From Bacteroides bouchesdurhonensis (GTDB lineage: Bacteria; Bacteroidota; Bacteroidia; Bacteroidales; Bacteroidaceae), in contig NZ_LT707006.1 of NCBI RefSeq assembly GCF_900155865.1, forward strand, positions 4,318,577 to 4,382,576: 64,000 nucleotides of DNA, written 5' to 3'. The notes under the pieces were generated by a model. It was given only the letters and a program-made list of their open reading frames with translations, ran no database searches and was not told the DNA's origin. Made by a program: the position numbers and the translations under genes. Below are positions 28,236-36,909 of the stretch, piece after piece; the stretch's first letter is position 1, and every line of letters starts with the position of its first letter.

Positions 28236-30803
28236 ATGAAATCTAAGACACATTGCATCGTGGAAAAACAAATTTATTCTTATGACGAAGCCTTCGAAGA
28301 ATCTTTACGATACTTTCAAGGTGATGAGCTGGCTGCTAGGGTATGGGTGAATAAATACGCAGTCAAAGATTCTTTCGGAAATATTTATGAGAAATCTCCG
28401 GAAGATATGCATTGGAGAATTGCCAATGAAGTAGCACGAATCGAAGCGAAGTACTCAAATGCTTTAAGTGCACAGGAACTTTATGATCTATTGGATCATT
28501 TCAAGTACATCGTTCCCCAGGGTAGTCCGATGACAGGTATCGGTAACGATTATCAAGTAGCTTCGTTATCTAATTGTTTTGTAATCGGCGTAGATGGTTC
28601 CGCCGACTCTTACGGTGCAATTATCAAAATTGACGAAGAGCAGGTTCAACTGATGAAAAGACGTGGAGGTGTAGGACATGACTTGTCACACATCCGCCCG
28701 AAAGGCTCTCCCGTTAAAAACTCAGCATTAACTTCTACCGGTCTCGTTCCTTTTATGGAACGTTATTCCAATTCTACACGTGAAGTAGCTCAGGATGGAC
28801 GTCGTGGAGCATTAATGTTAAGTGTATCCATTAAGCATCCGGATTCAGAGGCATTTATTGATGCGAAAATGACTGAAGGCAAAGTAACAGGAGCCAATGT
28901 TTCCGTAAAACTGGATGACGCTTTCATGCAGGCTGCTGTTGAAGGGAAAACTTATACGCAACAATATCCGATTGATGCAGTCAATCCCACTTCAACCAAA
29001 GAGATAGACGCTTCTACTTTATGGAAAAAAATTGTGCACAATGCTTGGAAATCGGCAGAACCGGGTGTGCTATTCTGGGACACGATCATCCGTGAATCAG
29101 TGCCCGATTGCTATGCAGATTTAGGATATAAAACTGTATCCACCAATCCATGCGGTGAAATTCCATTATGCCCTTACGATTCTTGTCGTTTGCTGGCTAT
29201 CAACCTATATTCTTATGTAGTGAATCCGTTTAAGCCGGATGCTTATTTCGATTTCGAACTTTTCAAGAAGCACGTTGCTTTGGCTCAACGTATCATGGAT
29301 GATATTATTGACCTCGAATTGGAGAAGATCGAACGTATCATGCACAAGATAGAAACAGATCCGGAAACAGAAGAAGTAAAACGTGCCGAGCTTATATTGT
29401 GGAAAAAGATCTATGAAAAGAGTGCCCAGGGACGCCGTACCGGTGTAGGTATCACAGCAGAAGGTGATATGCTTGCTGCTTTAGGACTACGATATGGAAC
29501 GGAAGAAGCTACAGAGTTCTCCGAAAAAGTACATAAGACTGTTGCTCTCGGTGCTTACCGTTCATCAGTCGAAATGGCGAAAGAGCGTGGTGCTTTTGAG
29601 GTTTATGACAGCGAACGTGAAAAAAACAATCCGTTCATCCAGCGACTGGCTGAAGCAGATCCGGAATTGTATGAGAATATGAAAAAGTATGGACGTCGTA
29701 ACATTGCATGCTTGACGATCGCTCCTACAGGTACTACCAGTCTCATGACACAGACTACTTCGGGCATTGAACCGGTCTTTCTACCTGTTTACAAACGTAG
29801 AAGAAAAGTAAATCCTAATGATACAAACGTACGCGTGGATTTCGTTGATGAAACAGGCGATGCATTTGAAGAATATATTGTATTCCATCACAAGTTTGTT
29901 ACATGGATGGAAGCTAACGGATATGATCCTTCCAAACGCTATACTCAAGAAGAGATTGACGAACTTGTAGCGAAGTCTCCATATTACAAAGCTACTTCAA
30001 ATGATGTAGACTGGTTGATGAAAGTGAAGATGCAAGGAAGAATCCAAAAATGGGTGGATCACTCAATTAGTGTAACTATCAATCTTCCCAATGACGTAGA
30101 CGAAGATTTAGTCAATCGGTTGTATGTAGAAGCTTGGAAATCCGGTTGCAAGGGATGTACTGTTTATCGTGACGGTTCCCGATCAGGGGTATTGATCTCT
30201 ACGAAATCAGACAAAGACCAGAAAAAAGAGCTTCCTCCTTGCAAACCTCCTACAGTAGTAGAAGTACGTCCAAGAATATTGGAAGCAGATGTAGTACGTT
30301 TCCAAAACAATAAAGAAAAGTGGGTAGCATTTGTCGGATTATTAGATGGTCATCCGTATGAGATCTTCACTGGTTTACAAGATGATGACGAAGGTATCTT
30401 ACTACCGAAGAGCGTAACTTCAGGACGCATCATCAAAAATGTGGACGAGGATGGAAACAAACGTTATGACTTCCAGTTTGAGAACAAGCGTGGCTACAAA
30501 ACAACAATTGAAGGACTGTCAGAGAAGTTCAACAAAGAATATTGGAACTATGCAAAATTGATTTCAGGTGTGCTTCGTTATCGGATGCCTATTGAACAAG
30601 TGATTAAGTTAGTCGGTTCATTACAGTTGAATAGCGAAAATATCAACACATGGAAAAATGGTGTTGAACGAGCACTGAAAAAATACATTCAAGATGGAAC
30701 AGAAGCCAAAGGCAAAAAATGTCCGAATTGTGGCAATGAAACTTTGGTTTATCAAGAAGGTTGCCTGATTTGTACCACTTGCGGTGCTTCCAGATGTGGA
30801 TGA
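28236..30803 (+). CDS. nrdJ: Adenosylcobalamin-dependent (class II) ribonucleotide reductase
   Basis: The 855-residue enzyme reduces ribonucleotides to deoxyribonucleotides without an oxygen-made radical, which suits an anaerobe. Redox and radical cysteines are visible in SLSNCFVIGV (about 112) and TNPCGEIPLCPYDSC (about 303-316). The glycyl-barrel segment ACLTIAPTGTTSL (about 488) is conserved. The C-terminus has a TSCPD-like domain and a zinc-ribbon tail with CPNCG and CTTCG pairs. Cobalamin dependence is known for the family; I infer it from the overall match. A terminator follows at 30841. Confidence 0.95.
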   Translation: MKSKTHCIVEKQIYSYDEAFEESLRYFQGDELAARVWVNKYAVKDSFGNIYEKSPEDMHWRIANEVARIEAKYSNALSAQELYDLLDHFKYIVPQGSPMTGIGNDYQVASLSNCFVIGVDGSADSYGAIIKIDEEQVQLMKRRGGVGHDLSHIRPKGSPVKNSALTSTGLVPFMERYSNSTREVAQDGRRGALMLSVSIKHPDSEAFIDAKMTEGKVTGANVSVKLDDAFMQAAVEGKTYTQQYPIDAVNPTSTKEIDASTLWKKIVHNAWKSAEPGVLFWDTIIRESVPDCYADLGYKTVSTNPCGEIPLCPYDSCRLLAINLYSYVVNPFKPDAYFDFELFKKHVALAQRIMDDIIDLELEKIERIMHKIETDPETEEVKRAELILWKKIYEKSAQGRRTGVGITAEGDMLAALGLRYGTEEATEFSEKVHKTVALGAYRSSVEMAKERGAFEVYDSEREKNNPFIQRLAEADPELYENMKKYGRRNIACLTIAPTGTTSLMTQTTSGIEPVFLPVYKRRRKVNPNDTNVRVDFVDETGDAFEEYIVFHHKFVTWMEANGYDPSKRYTQEEIDELVAKSPYYKATSNDVDWLMKVKMQGRIQKWVDHSISVTINLPNDVDEDLVNRLYVEAWKSGCKGCTVYRDGSRSGVLISTKSDKDQKKELPPCKPPTVVEVRPRILEADVVRFQNNKEKWVAFVGLLDGHPYEIFTGLQDDDEGILLPKSVTSGRIIKNVDEDGNKRYDFQFENKRGYKTTIEGLSEKFNKEYWNYAKLISGVLRYRMPIEQVIKLVGSLQLNSENINTWKNGVERALKKYIQDGTEAKGKKCPNCGNETLVYQEGCLICTTCGASRCG

Positions 30804-30840
30804 TCCACTGATGTATGTTAATTAATATATAAACAAAAGG

Positions 30841-30875
30841 TTAAAGGGGCCCTTCGGGGCTCCTTTAATTTTTTA
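30841..30875 (+). terminator. Intrinsic terminator after nrdJ
   Basis: AAAGGGGCCC, the tetraloop TTCG, and GGGCTCCTTT form a stem with one mismatch, followed by a T-rich tract. Confidence 0.88.
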
Positions 30876-30934
30876 TTCAAAAAGAAAATCTTATACTTGC
30901 ACCTTCATAAAGAAATCTAATCAAAATCTAAATT

Positions 30935-33616
30935 ATGAATCTATCGTTTAACATCGAATACCGCACCAATTGGGGGGAAGAAGTAAAGATAGCGGACCTG
31001 TTTCATGAATCTGTCCCCATGCATACAACGGATGGCATATATTGGACAGCGGACATCGAACTCGATGTCCCCAAGGAAGGTATGACTATCAATTATAGTT
31101 ACCAAATAGAGCAGAATGGGGTAGTAACCCGTAAAGAGTGGAATAGTTTTCCTCGGCAACTGCATCTGTCGGGTGTAACTAAAAAGAAATACATAGTAAA
31201 TGATTGTTGGAAAAACATTCCCGAACAGCTCTATTTTTATAGTTCAGCTTTTACAGAAGTATTATTAGCACATCCTGAGAAAGCAGAAACTCCCACCAGC
31301 TATAAAAAGGGATTGATGATCAAAGCCTATGCTCCTCGTATAAACAATGACTATTGCCTGGCTATCTGTGGTAATCAAAAAACATTAGGAAATTGGAACC
31401 CAGAGCAAGCTGTTCTTATGAGCGATGCAAACTTTCCCGAATGGCAAATAGAGTTAGATGCAAGCAAACTAAAGTTTCCTCTCGAATACAAATTCATCCT
31501 TTATAATAAAAAAGAAAAGAAAGCCGACTGTTGGGAAAACAATCCCAACCGCTATCTTGCCGATCCAGAATTAAAAACCAATGAAACATTGGTCATTTCC
31601 GACCGGTACGTCTATTTCGACACTCCGATATGGAAGGGGGCAGGTGTAGCCATCCCTATCTTTTCTTTGAAATCAGAAAAGAGTTTTGGTGTCGGAGATT
31701 TTGGTGATTTAAAAGGTATGATTGACTGGGCTGTCAGTACAAACCAGAAGGTAATACAGATTCTACCGATCAATGATACGACCATGACTCATAAATGGAC
31801 CGATTCCTATCCTTACAATAGTATTTCCATTTATGCTTTCCACCCGATGTATGTGGACATTACGCAAATGGGATCACTAAAGGATAAAGCAGCGATGTCC
31901 CAATTCAGCAAACGCCAAAAGGAGTTGAACAACTTACCGGTTATTGATTATGAGGCTGTCAATCAGATAAAATGGGATTATTTCCACCTGATTTTCCAAC
32001 AGGAAGGAGAAAAAGTTCTCGCATCCAACGATTTTAAAAAGTTCTTCAATGCCAACAAAGAATGGTTACAACCTTACGCTGTATTCAGTTATCTACGAGA
32101 TATTTACAAGACTCCAAATTTCCGCGAATGGCCCCAATATACGGTTTATAACCAGCAAGAAATAGAGAAGCTATGCCAACCCGAATCGACTGATTACCCA
32201 CATATTGCTCTCTATTATTACATTCAATATCACCTTCATCTGCAATTGCGGTCAGCAACCCAATATGCCCGTAAACATGGAATTGTATTAAAAGGCGATA
32301 TTCCAATCGGTATTAGCCGCAACAGCGTTGAAGCTTGGACTGAACCTCATTATTTTAATCTTAACGGACAGGCAGGAGCACCTCCTGACGACTTCTCCAT
32401 AAACGGACAGAATTGGGGATTTCCAACATACAATTGGGATGTCATGGAAAAAGATGGCTATCGTTGGTGGATGAAACGATTCCAGAAGATGGCAGAGTAT
32501 TTTGATGCTTACCGCATTGACCACATCCTCGGTTTCTTCCGCATTTGGGAAATTCCCATGCATGCTGTACATGGATTATTAGGTCAATTTGTTCCTTCCC
32601 TACCTATGAGTAAGGAGGAAATTGAAAGTTACGGGCTCCCCTTCCGTAAAGAATATCTGACACCTTATATTCACGAATCATTCCTCGGACAGTTATTTGG
32701 ACCACATACTGAATATGTAAAGCAAACTTTCATCCAACCTACAGATAGTCCGGATATCTATTGTATGAGACCGGGATTTCGGACACAAAGGGAAGTCGAG
32801 ACCTTCTTCATGGGAAAGAATGATGAAGACAGTGTATGGATACGCGAGGGGCTTTACACATTAATTAGTGATGTATTGTTTGTTCCGGACAATAAAGAAG
32901 AAGGCAAGTACCACCCACGAATCAGCGTACAACGTGATTTTATTTATCGTTCACTGAATGAAGAAGAAAGAAATGCCTTCAACATACTTTATAACCAATA
33001 TTACTACCATCGTCACAATGAATTCTGGCAACAACAAGCCATGAAAAAGTTACCCCAACTTACACAATCCACCCGTATGTTGGTTTGTGGAGAAGATCTT
33101 GGAATGATTCCCGCTTGTGTTGCTTCAGTCATGAATGATCTCCGTATTCTTAGTCTTGAAATCCAGCGAATGCCGAAGAATCCAATGTATGAATTCGATC
33201 ATCTGAACGAATATCCATACCGCTCGGTTTGTACTATTTCTACACATGACATGTCTACTCTACGTGGGTGGTGGGAAGAAGATTATCAACAAACACAACG
33301 TTATTACAACCTAATGCTTGGACATTACGGCACAGCTCCCACCGTTGCACCTCCCGGAATATGCGAAGAAGTGGTTCGTAACCATCTGAATAGCAGTTCT
33401 ATTCTTTGCATTCTGTCTTTACAGGATTGGCTATCTATTGATGGAAAATGGAGAAATCCCAATGTAGAAGAAGAACGGATTAATGTACCCTCCAATCCAC
33501 GGAATTATTGGCGTTATCGAATGCATTTAACTTTGGAACAATTGATGAAAGCCGATGAACTTAATAAAAAAATATGCGAACTGATAAAATACACCGGAAG
33601 AAACCCTAAGAAGTAG
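30935..33616 (+). CDS. malQ: 4-alpha-glucanotransferase (GH77) with N-terminal starch-binding domains
   Basis: The 893-residue protein transfers alpha-1,4-glucan segments between maltodextrins. Two CBM20-like starch-binding regions occupy about 1-115 and 125-230 (CGNQKTLGNWNPEQAVLMSD is typical). The GH77 barrel follows: YPYNSISIYAFHPMYVDI, YRIDHILGFFRIWEIP with the nucleophile Asp, LVCGEDLGMIP with the acid Glu, and STHDMSTLRGWW. N-terminal CBM20 units are usual for plant DPE2 and Bacteroidetes enzymes. A weak -7 box, TATACTTG, lies at 30892-30899. No secretion signal is present, so it is cytoplasmic. Confidence 0.94.
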   Translation: MNLSFNIEYRTNWGEEVKIADLFHESVPMHTTDGIYWTADIELDVPKEGMTINYSYQIEQNGVVTRKEWNSFPRQLHLSGVTKKKYIVNDCWKNIPEQLYFYSSAFTEVLLAHPEKAETPTSYKKGLMIKAYAPRINNDYCLAICGNQKTLGNWNPEQAVLMSDANFPEWQIELDASKLKFPLEYKFILYNKKEKKADCWENNPNRYLADPELKTNETLVISDRYVYFDTPIWKGAGVAIPIFSLKSEKSFGVGDFGDLKGMIDWAVSTNQKVIQILPINDTTMTHKWTDSYPYNSISIYAFHPMYVDITQMGSLKDKAAMSQFSKRQKELNNLPVIDYEAVNQIKWDYFHLIFQQEGEKVLASNDFKKFFNANKEWLQPYAVFSYLRDIYKTPNFREWPQYTVYNQQEIEKLCQPESTDYPHIALYYYIQYHLHLQLRSATQYARKHGIVLKGDIPIGISRNSVEAWTEPHYFNLNGQAGAPPDDFSINGQNWGFPTYNWDVMEKDGYRWWMKRFQKMAEYFDAYRIDHILGFFRIWEIPMHAVHGLLGQFVPSLPMSKEEIESYGLPFRKEYLTPYIHESFLGQLFGPHTEYVKQTFIQPTDSPDIYCMRPGFRTQREVETFFMGKNDEDSVWIREGLYTLISDVLFVPDNKEEGKYHPRISVQRDFIYRSLNEEERNAFNILYNQYYYHRHNEFWQQQAMKKLPQLTQSTRMLVCGEDLGMIPACVASVMNDLRILSLEIQRMPKNPMYEFDHLNEYPYRSVCTISTHDMSTLRGWWEEDYQQTQRYYNLMLGHYGTAPTVAPPGICEEVVRNHLNSSSILCILSLQDWLSIDGKWRNPNVEEERINVPSNPRNYWRYRMHLTLEQLMKADELNKKICELIKYTGRNPKK

Positions 33617-33685
33617 GAATAACAAAGTGTTTAATATAATAAGCTCATAGAAAGAATTTCCAGATTCGTTTTAGAATTCTCTTTC

Positions 33686-33748
33686 AAGTGCAGATTTTGT
33701 ATGATTCATGTGTCCTAAGGTCCATGTTATTTTACAAAATTTGCACTT
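33686..33748. repeat. Long inverted repeat downstream of malQ
   Basis: AAGTGCAGATTTTGTA (33686-33701) and TACAAAATTTGCACTT (33733-33748) are complementary at 15 of 16 positions; in RNA the odd one is a G-U pair. The loop is 31 bases. It has no T-run, so it is not a standard terminator. The rest of 33617-33925 shows nothing I can name. Confidence 0.7.
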
Positions 33749-33925
33749 TATATAATTCTATATTCGGTTGTTTTTCAACTTGACACAATCTTTTATCGAC
33801 ACTGCGTCATTTCATTGATCTTCAGAACGAGAAAAAAGTTCAAACATAGTCACAAAACACAAATTAATACAGACAATTTGCTCATTTATTTTCTTCCAAT
33901 TCCTATTTATTCCCGATTAATCAAG

Positions 33926-33933
33926 TATCTTTG
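33926..33933 (+). promoter_or_regulatory. -7 box of the acyltransferase gene
   Basis: TATCTTTG, a full TAnnTTTG match, 28 bases ahead of the ATG at 33962. It argues against the in-frame ATG 147 bases upstream. Confidence 0.7.
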
Positions 33934-33961
33934 TAGCGAAAACAAAACAAAAAGAAGCTTA

Positions 33962-34996
33962 ATGGAGGACAACAAGCACGAACGCATTGATTTTGTGGAT
34001 TTAACGAAAGGAATTTGTATCATACTAGTAGTTATGTCACATATTGGGGGAGCTTTCGACCAGCTCGACTATAATTCCATGTTGTCCTGTTTCCGTATGC
34101 CTCTTTACTTTTTCATTTCAGGAATATTTTTTAAGTCCTACGAAGGATTGTTTGGCTTTGTTATTCGAAAAATAAACAAACTGATTATTCCTTTTCTCTT
34201 TTTCTATATCAGTTCGTTTTTGCTAAAATATATTGTATGGAAAATAGCTCCGGGAGTTTTCCATCTTCCAGTGTCGTGGAAAGAATTACTGATTGTTTTT
34301 GAAGGACATGATCTCATCAGGTTCAATCCCCCACTCTGGTTTTTGATAGCTTTGTTCAATTGTAATATACTATTTTACTTTGTACATTTTCTACGCGACA
34401 AACATTTATCCGCAATGTTTATAGTGACTCTGTTGATAGGAAGTGCCGGATTCTACCTGGGAAAACAGCAAATCGTGCTTCCTGTATATTTAGATGTTGC
34501 CATGACAGCACTCCCCTTCTATGTTGCAGGATTCTGGATTCGCCGATACAACTTTTTTCTTTTTCCCCACCATCGTTTCGATAAGATTATCCCTGCCTTT
34601 ATATCTATAGCGTTAGTCGTGATGTATTTTACTGCTACTCCCTTAGGAATGCGCACCAACAATTACCCAGGAAATATTTTCCAAGTGTACATTGCCGCAT
34701 TTGCCGGAATATTCACAATTATGGTCTTATGCAAAAAAATAAAAAAGCTAGCTATTGTTTCATACTTAGGACGATATTCAATTATCACCCTCAGTATCCA
34801 TGCTCCTATCTTGCACTTTGCCAGTCCTTTATTAGACCACTATATTCATAATAGTTGGTTACAAGCCATCGTGTTACTATTATTGACACTGACTATCTGC
34901 CTTTTGCTGACCCCTCTTCTTCTAAAAATAATTCCGCAACTGGTAGCGCAAAAAGATTTGCTAAAAATCAACTTCCGCAAAAGGAACTCCCTGTAA
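33962..34996 (+). CDS. Membrane acyltransferase (acyltransferase 3 family)
   Basis: From MEDNKHERIDFVDLTKGICI the product is 344 residues with about ten membrane helices. The motif RIDFVDLTKGICIILVVMSHIG, with its conserved His, and FRMPLYFFISGIFFK mark the acyltransferase 3 family, which acetylates or acylates surface sugars and other envelope molecules. The acceptor is unknown. Its 3' end overlaps the convergent glycosyltransferase-like gene by 36 bases of coding sequence. Confidence 0.9.
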   Translation: MEDNKHERIDFVDLTKGICIILVVMSHIGGAFDQLDYNSMLSCFRMPLYFFISGIFFKSYEGLFGFVIRKINKLIIPFLFFYISSFLLKYIVWKIAPGVFHLPVSWKELLIVFEGHDLIRFNPPLWFLIALFNCNILFYFVHFLRDKHLSAMFIVTLLIGSAGFYLGKQQIVLPVYLDVAMTALPFYVAGFWIRRYNFFLFPHHRFDKIIPAFISIALVVMYFTATPLGMRTNNYPGNIFQVYIAAFAGIFTIMVLCKKIKKLAIVSYLGRYSIITLSIHAPILHFASPLLDHYIHNSWLQAIVLLLLTLTICLLLTPLLLKIIPQLVAQKDLLKINFRKRNSL

Positions 34997-35944
34997 TTTT
35001 GCAGCTCTTTTAGCAAAACCACTCTTGTACATTTTTCCGGTAACTAGTAAATAGATCTTTCGGGAATGTGACAGTACAAAGAAATCAAGAAATGTTTTCA
35101 TGTGTACGTTAATATCTTGTTCCGAACGATGATCCATATGTCCCACTTTACCGGGCAGTACATATACAAAATCCAATTTCGATATTTGTTTCAGGAAACA
35201 TTCACTATCGGCAGTTATCAAAACTTTATTCGCTTCGGGATGTGCTTCATGCAAAGATTGTATCTTTGCTATGCATTTATCAAGTAATTCCTTCTGTTCT
35301 TCCGGCGAATAAACTGTAGTTCCATCAGGAAAGTCACCAAACAAATTCTGGAAACGGAAACTTAGAGAAATATAATTATCCCCCAGTTTTGACAAATTCT
35401 CATCAATCCATGCTTGTAAGGCAGGTGCCGGTTTAAACAACTGATTGAACAAAGGTCCGAATTCATCATCAGCAAAATACATATTAGTATACACATGAAT
35501 TTGCTTATAATCTTTGCTAAACATCTTCTCCGTCATTTTACGCTGGAAGGCTCTATCAGCTTCCGGATAATGACTGGAATCAATATATACAGGGAGTGAA
35601 AAGGAGGAATTATAAGAAATCTCATCATTACGGATCCGCCAATCATATTGATTGGGAATAAGCAAATCTTCTAACTCAAAAGGAGATGTGAAATGAATAC
35701 GAAACTCTAAATTATGCTCCTGACAATATTTAAAGGTTGAGATCATACCACGGAGACGGTCTGCCAATCCACCATGTTTTTTTCGCCCGTCCGCCATAAA
35801 AACAATTATTTTCTTTTCATTCTTCCCAACGGGCTCTTGTTCGTTGTAGTAAGGAGATAAATACCTCTTCACTTTCCGATTTAATCGATATTCACGATAT
35901 AACAGATTATTCAAATCCGATTTTATAAAGTCTTTCAGTCCCAT
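34961..35944 (-). CDS. Putative glycosyltransferase, fucosyltransferase-like
   Basis: From MGLKDFIKSDLNNLLYREY the product is 327 residues. It is soluble with no signal. The segment MADGRKKHGGLADRLRGMIS resembles the GG-x-(G/A)-DR-x-x-G donor-site motif of NodZ/FUT8/POFUT-type fucosyltransferases. Later SLSFRFQNLFGDFPDG and KVLITADSECFLKQI, and DFFVLSHSRKIYLLVTG near the end, resemble acceptor and donor motifs of that fold. I infer a sugar-transfer role; fucose is a guess. An in-frame ATG at 35965 falls inside the promoter box and is rejected. Confidence 0.6.
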   Translation of the reverse strand: MGLKDFIKSDLNNLLYREYRLNRKVKRYLSPYYNEQEPVGKNEKKIIVFMADGRKKHGGLADRLRGMISTFKYCQEHNLEFRIHFTSPFELEDLLIPNQYDWRIRNDEISYNSSFSLPVYIDSSHYPEADRAFQRKMTEKMFSKDYKQIHVYTNMYFADDEFGPLFNQLFKPAPALQAWIDENLSKLGDNYISLSFRFQNLFGDFPDGTTVYSPEEQKELLDKCIAKIQSLHEAHPEANKVLITADSECFLKQISKLDFVYVLPGKVGHMDHRSEQDINVHMKTFLDFFVLSHSRKIYLLVTGKMYKSGFAKRAAKLQGVPFAEVDF

Positions 35945-35962
35945 AAAATTATATTTAGCGAA

Positions 35963-35970
35963 CAAAAATA
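35963..35970 (-). promoter_or_regulatory. -7 box of the glycosyltransferase-like gene
   Basis: The minus strand reads TATTTTTG, a full TAnnTTTG match, 18 bases ahead of the ATG at 35944. Confidence 0.6.
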
Positions 35971-36031
35971 GTGAAAATGTTCTATAAAAAGAAATAAAGC
36001 TTTACCTTTACTTCCACAGAAATAAAAAGAT

Positions 36032-36400
36032 ATGAGAATAAATAGCAGTTACATCTTCTTAGAAAACATTCGTTGCTATGCTTATCATGGTGTAGCACCA
36101 CAGGAGAATCTTATCGGTAATGAATATATCATCCATATAAAACTAAAAGTAGATATTAGCCTTGCCACCGCAACGGACGAGGTAACGGACACTGTCAATT
36201 ATGCTGAAATACATAAAGTCATTAAGAATGAAATGTCCATTCCTGCCAAACTTTTAGAACATGTGGGCGGGCGAATAGTATCTAAACTTTTTATTGAATT
36301 TCCTTCCGTTGAAGAGATTGAAATCAGCCTTTCCAAAAGAAATCCGCCCATGGGAGCTGATATAGATGCAGCTGGTATCACATTACATTGTAGTAGGTAA
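36032..36400 (+). CDS. folB: Dihydroneopterin aldolase
   Basis: FolB converts 7,8-dihydroneopterin to 6-hydroxymethyl-dihydropterin and glycolaldehyde in folate synthesis. The 122-residue length is typical. Motifs include IFLENIRCYAYHGVAPQENLIGNEYII, TVNYAEIHKVI with the pterin-binding Glu region, LLEHVGGRI and the final ISLSKRNPPMGADIDAAGI, whose Lys is the catalytic residue. The gene stands alone. Confidence 0.95.
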   Translation: MRINSSYIFLENIRCYAYHGVAPQENLIGNEYIIHIKLKVDISLATATDEVTDTVNYAEIHKVIKNEMSIPAKLLEHVGGRIVSKLFIEFPSVEEIEISLSKRNPPMGADIDAAGITLHCSR

Positions 36401-36430
36401 CTTTCTTCCTATTCATACAATACTTTGCTA

Positions 36431-36514
36431 GTTTCATTGGGGGAAACCTTTAGTTTCTCTTAGTGAAACAGTTTGTTTCAAAGAGTGAAACTAAAGGTTT
36501 CAAGCAATGGAAAC
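36431..36514. repeat. Array of eight alternating GTTTC/GAAAC pentamers
   Basis: GTTTC and GAAAC alternate strictly, with starts at 36431, 36443, 36453, 36465, 36475, 36487, 36497 and 36510. Steps are 12, 10, 12, 10, 12, 10 and 13, a mean near 11. The core folds as a hairpin in which 36443-36457 and 36487-36501 are perfectly complementary over 15 bases, with a 5-bp inner stem at 36465/36475. It begins 30 bases after the folB stop. No T-run follows. Confidence 0.9.
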
Positions 36515-36715
36515 TATAGTACCAAACTAGTCAAGAAATAGATTACAATAAAAACAAAGAAATAACGAGAGAGCAAAAGAGACTTTCCTGGTACTCATTA
36601 CTATAAAAAGAGATTTATTACCCCTCAAAAGAAGGATATCAGAAAAGAGGGAGAAAAAAAGGAAATAGGTATTTTCACATTGACAATCAAGCAGATACGC
36701 CCATATTATAGAACT
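36515..36715. other. Unannotated spacer between two repeat arrays
   Basis: AT-rich DNA between the GTTTC array and the GTGACAATAG repeats. I see no promoter, RNA gene or credible frame in it. Confidence 0.4.
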
Positions 36716-36834
36716 AAAAAGTGACAATAGATTTTGCTTTAAAACCTATTGTCACTCATTTATCACCATGCTATTGTCACTTTTAGGCTTCTGGGTATTA
36801 GCCAGTTAGCTTCAAAAAGTGACGAATGACAATA
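36716..36834. repeat. Cluster of GTGACAATAG repeats in both orientations
   Basis: GTGACAATAG at 36721-36730, its complement CTATTGTCAC at 36746-36755 and again at 36771-36780, and a split copy (GTGAC at 36819 and TGACAATA at 36827-36834). Copies 1 and 2 form an 11-bp stem with a 15-base loop. GTCACTTTT (36776-36784) pairs with AAAAGTGAC (36815-36823). It lies between convergent folB and trxB, 76 bases beyond the trxB stop. Confidence 0.75.
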
Positions 36835-36909
36835 AAACATGCTTTTTATATCACTGAGAAGTTGAATTAGATTCTCGTCCCTATGTGATCAATTCTCTTG
36901 GAGTAAGCG

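Noticed and set aside
36431-36514. CRISPR array
   Set aside because: Units are 5 bases with alternating orientation and 5-8 base spacers; there are no cas genes.
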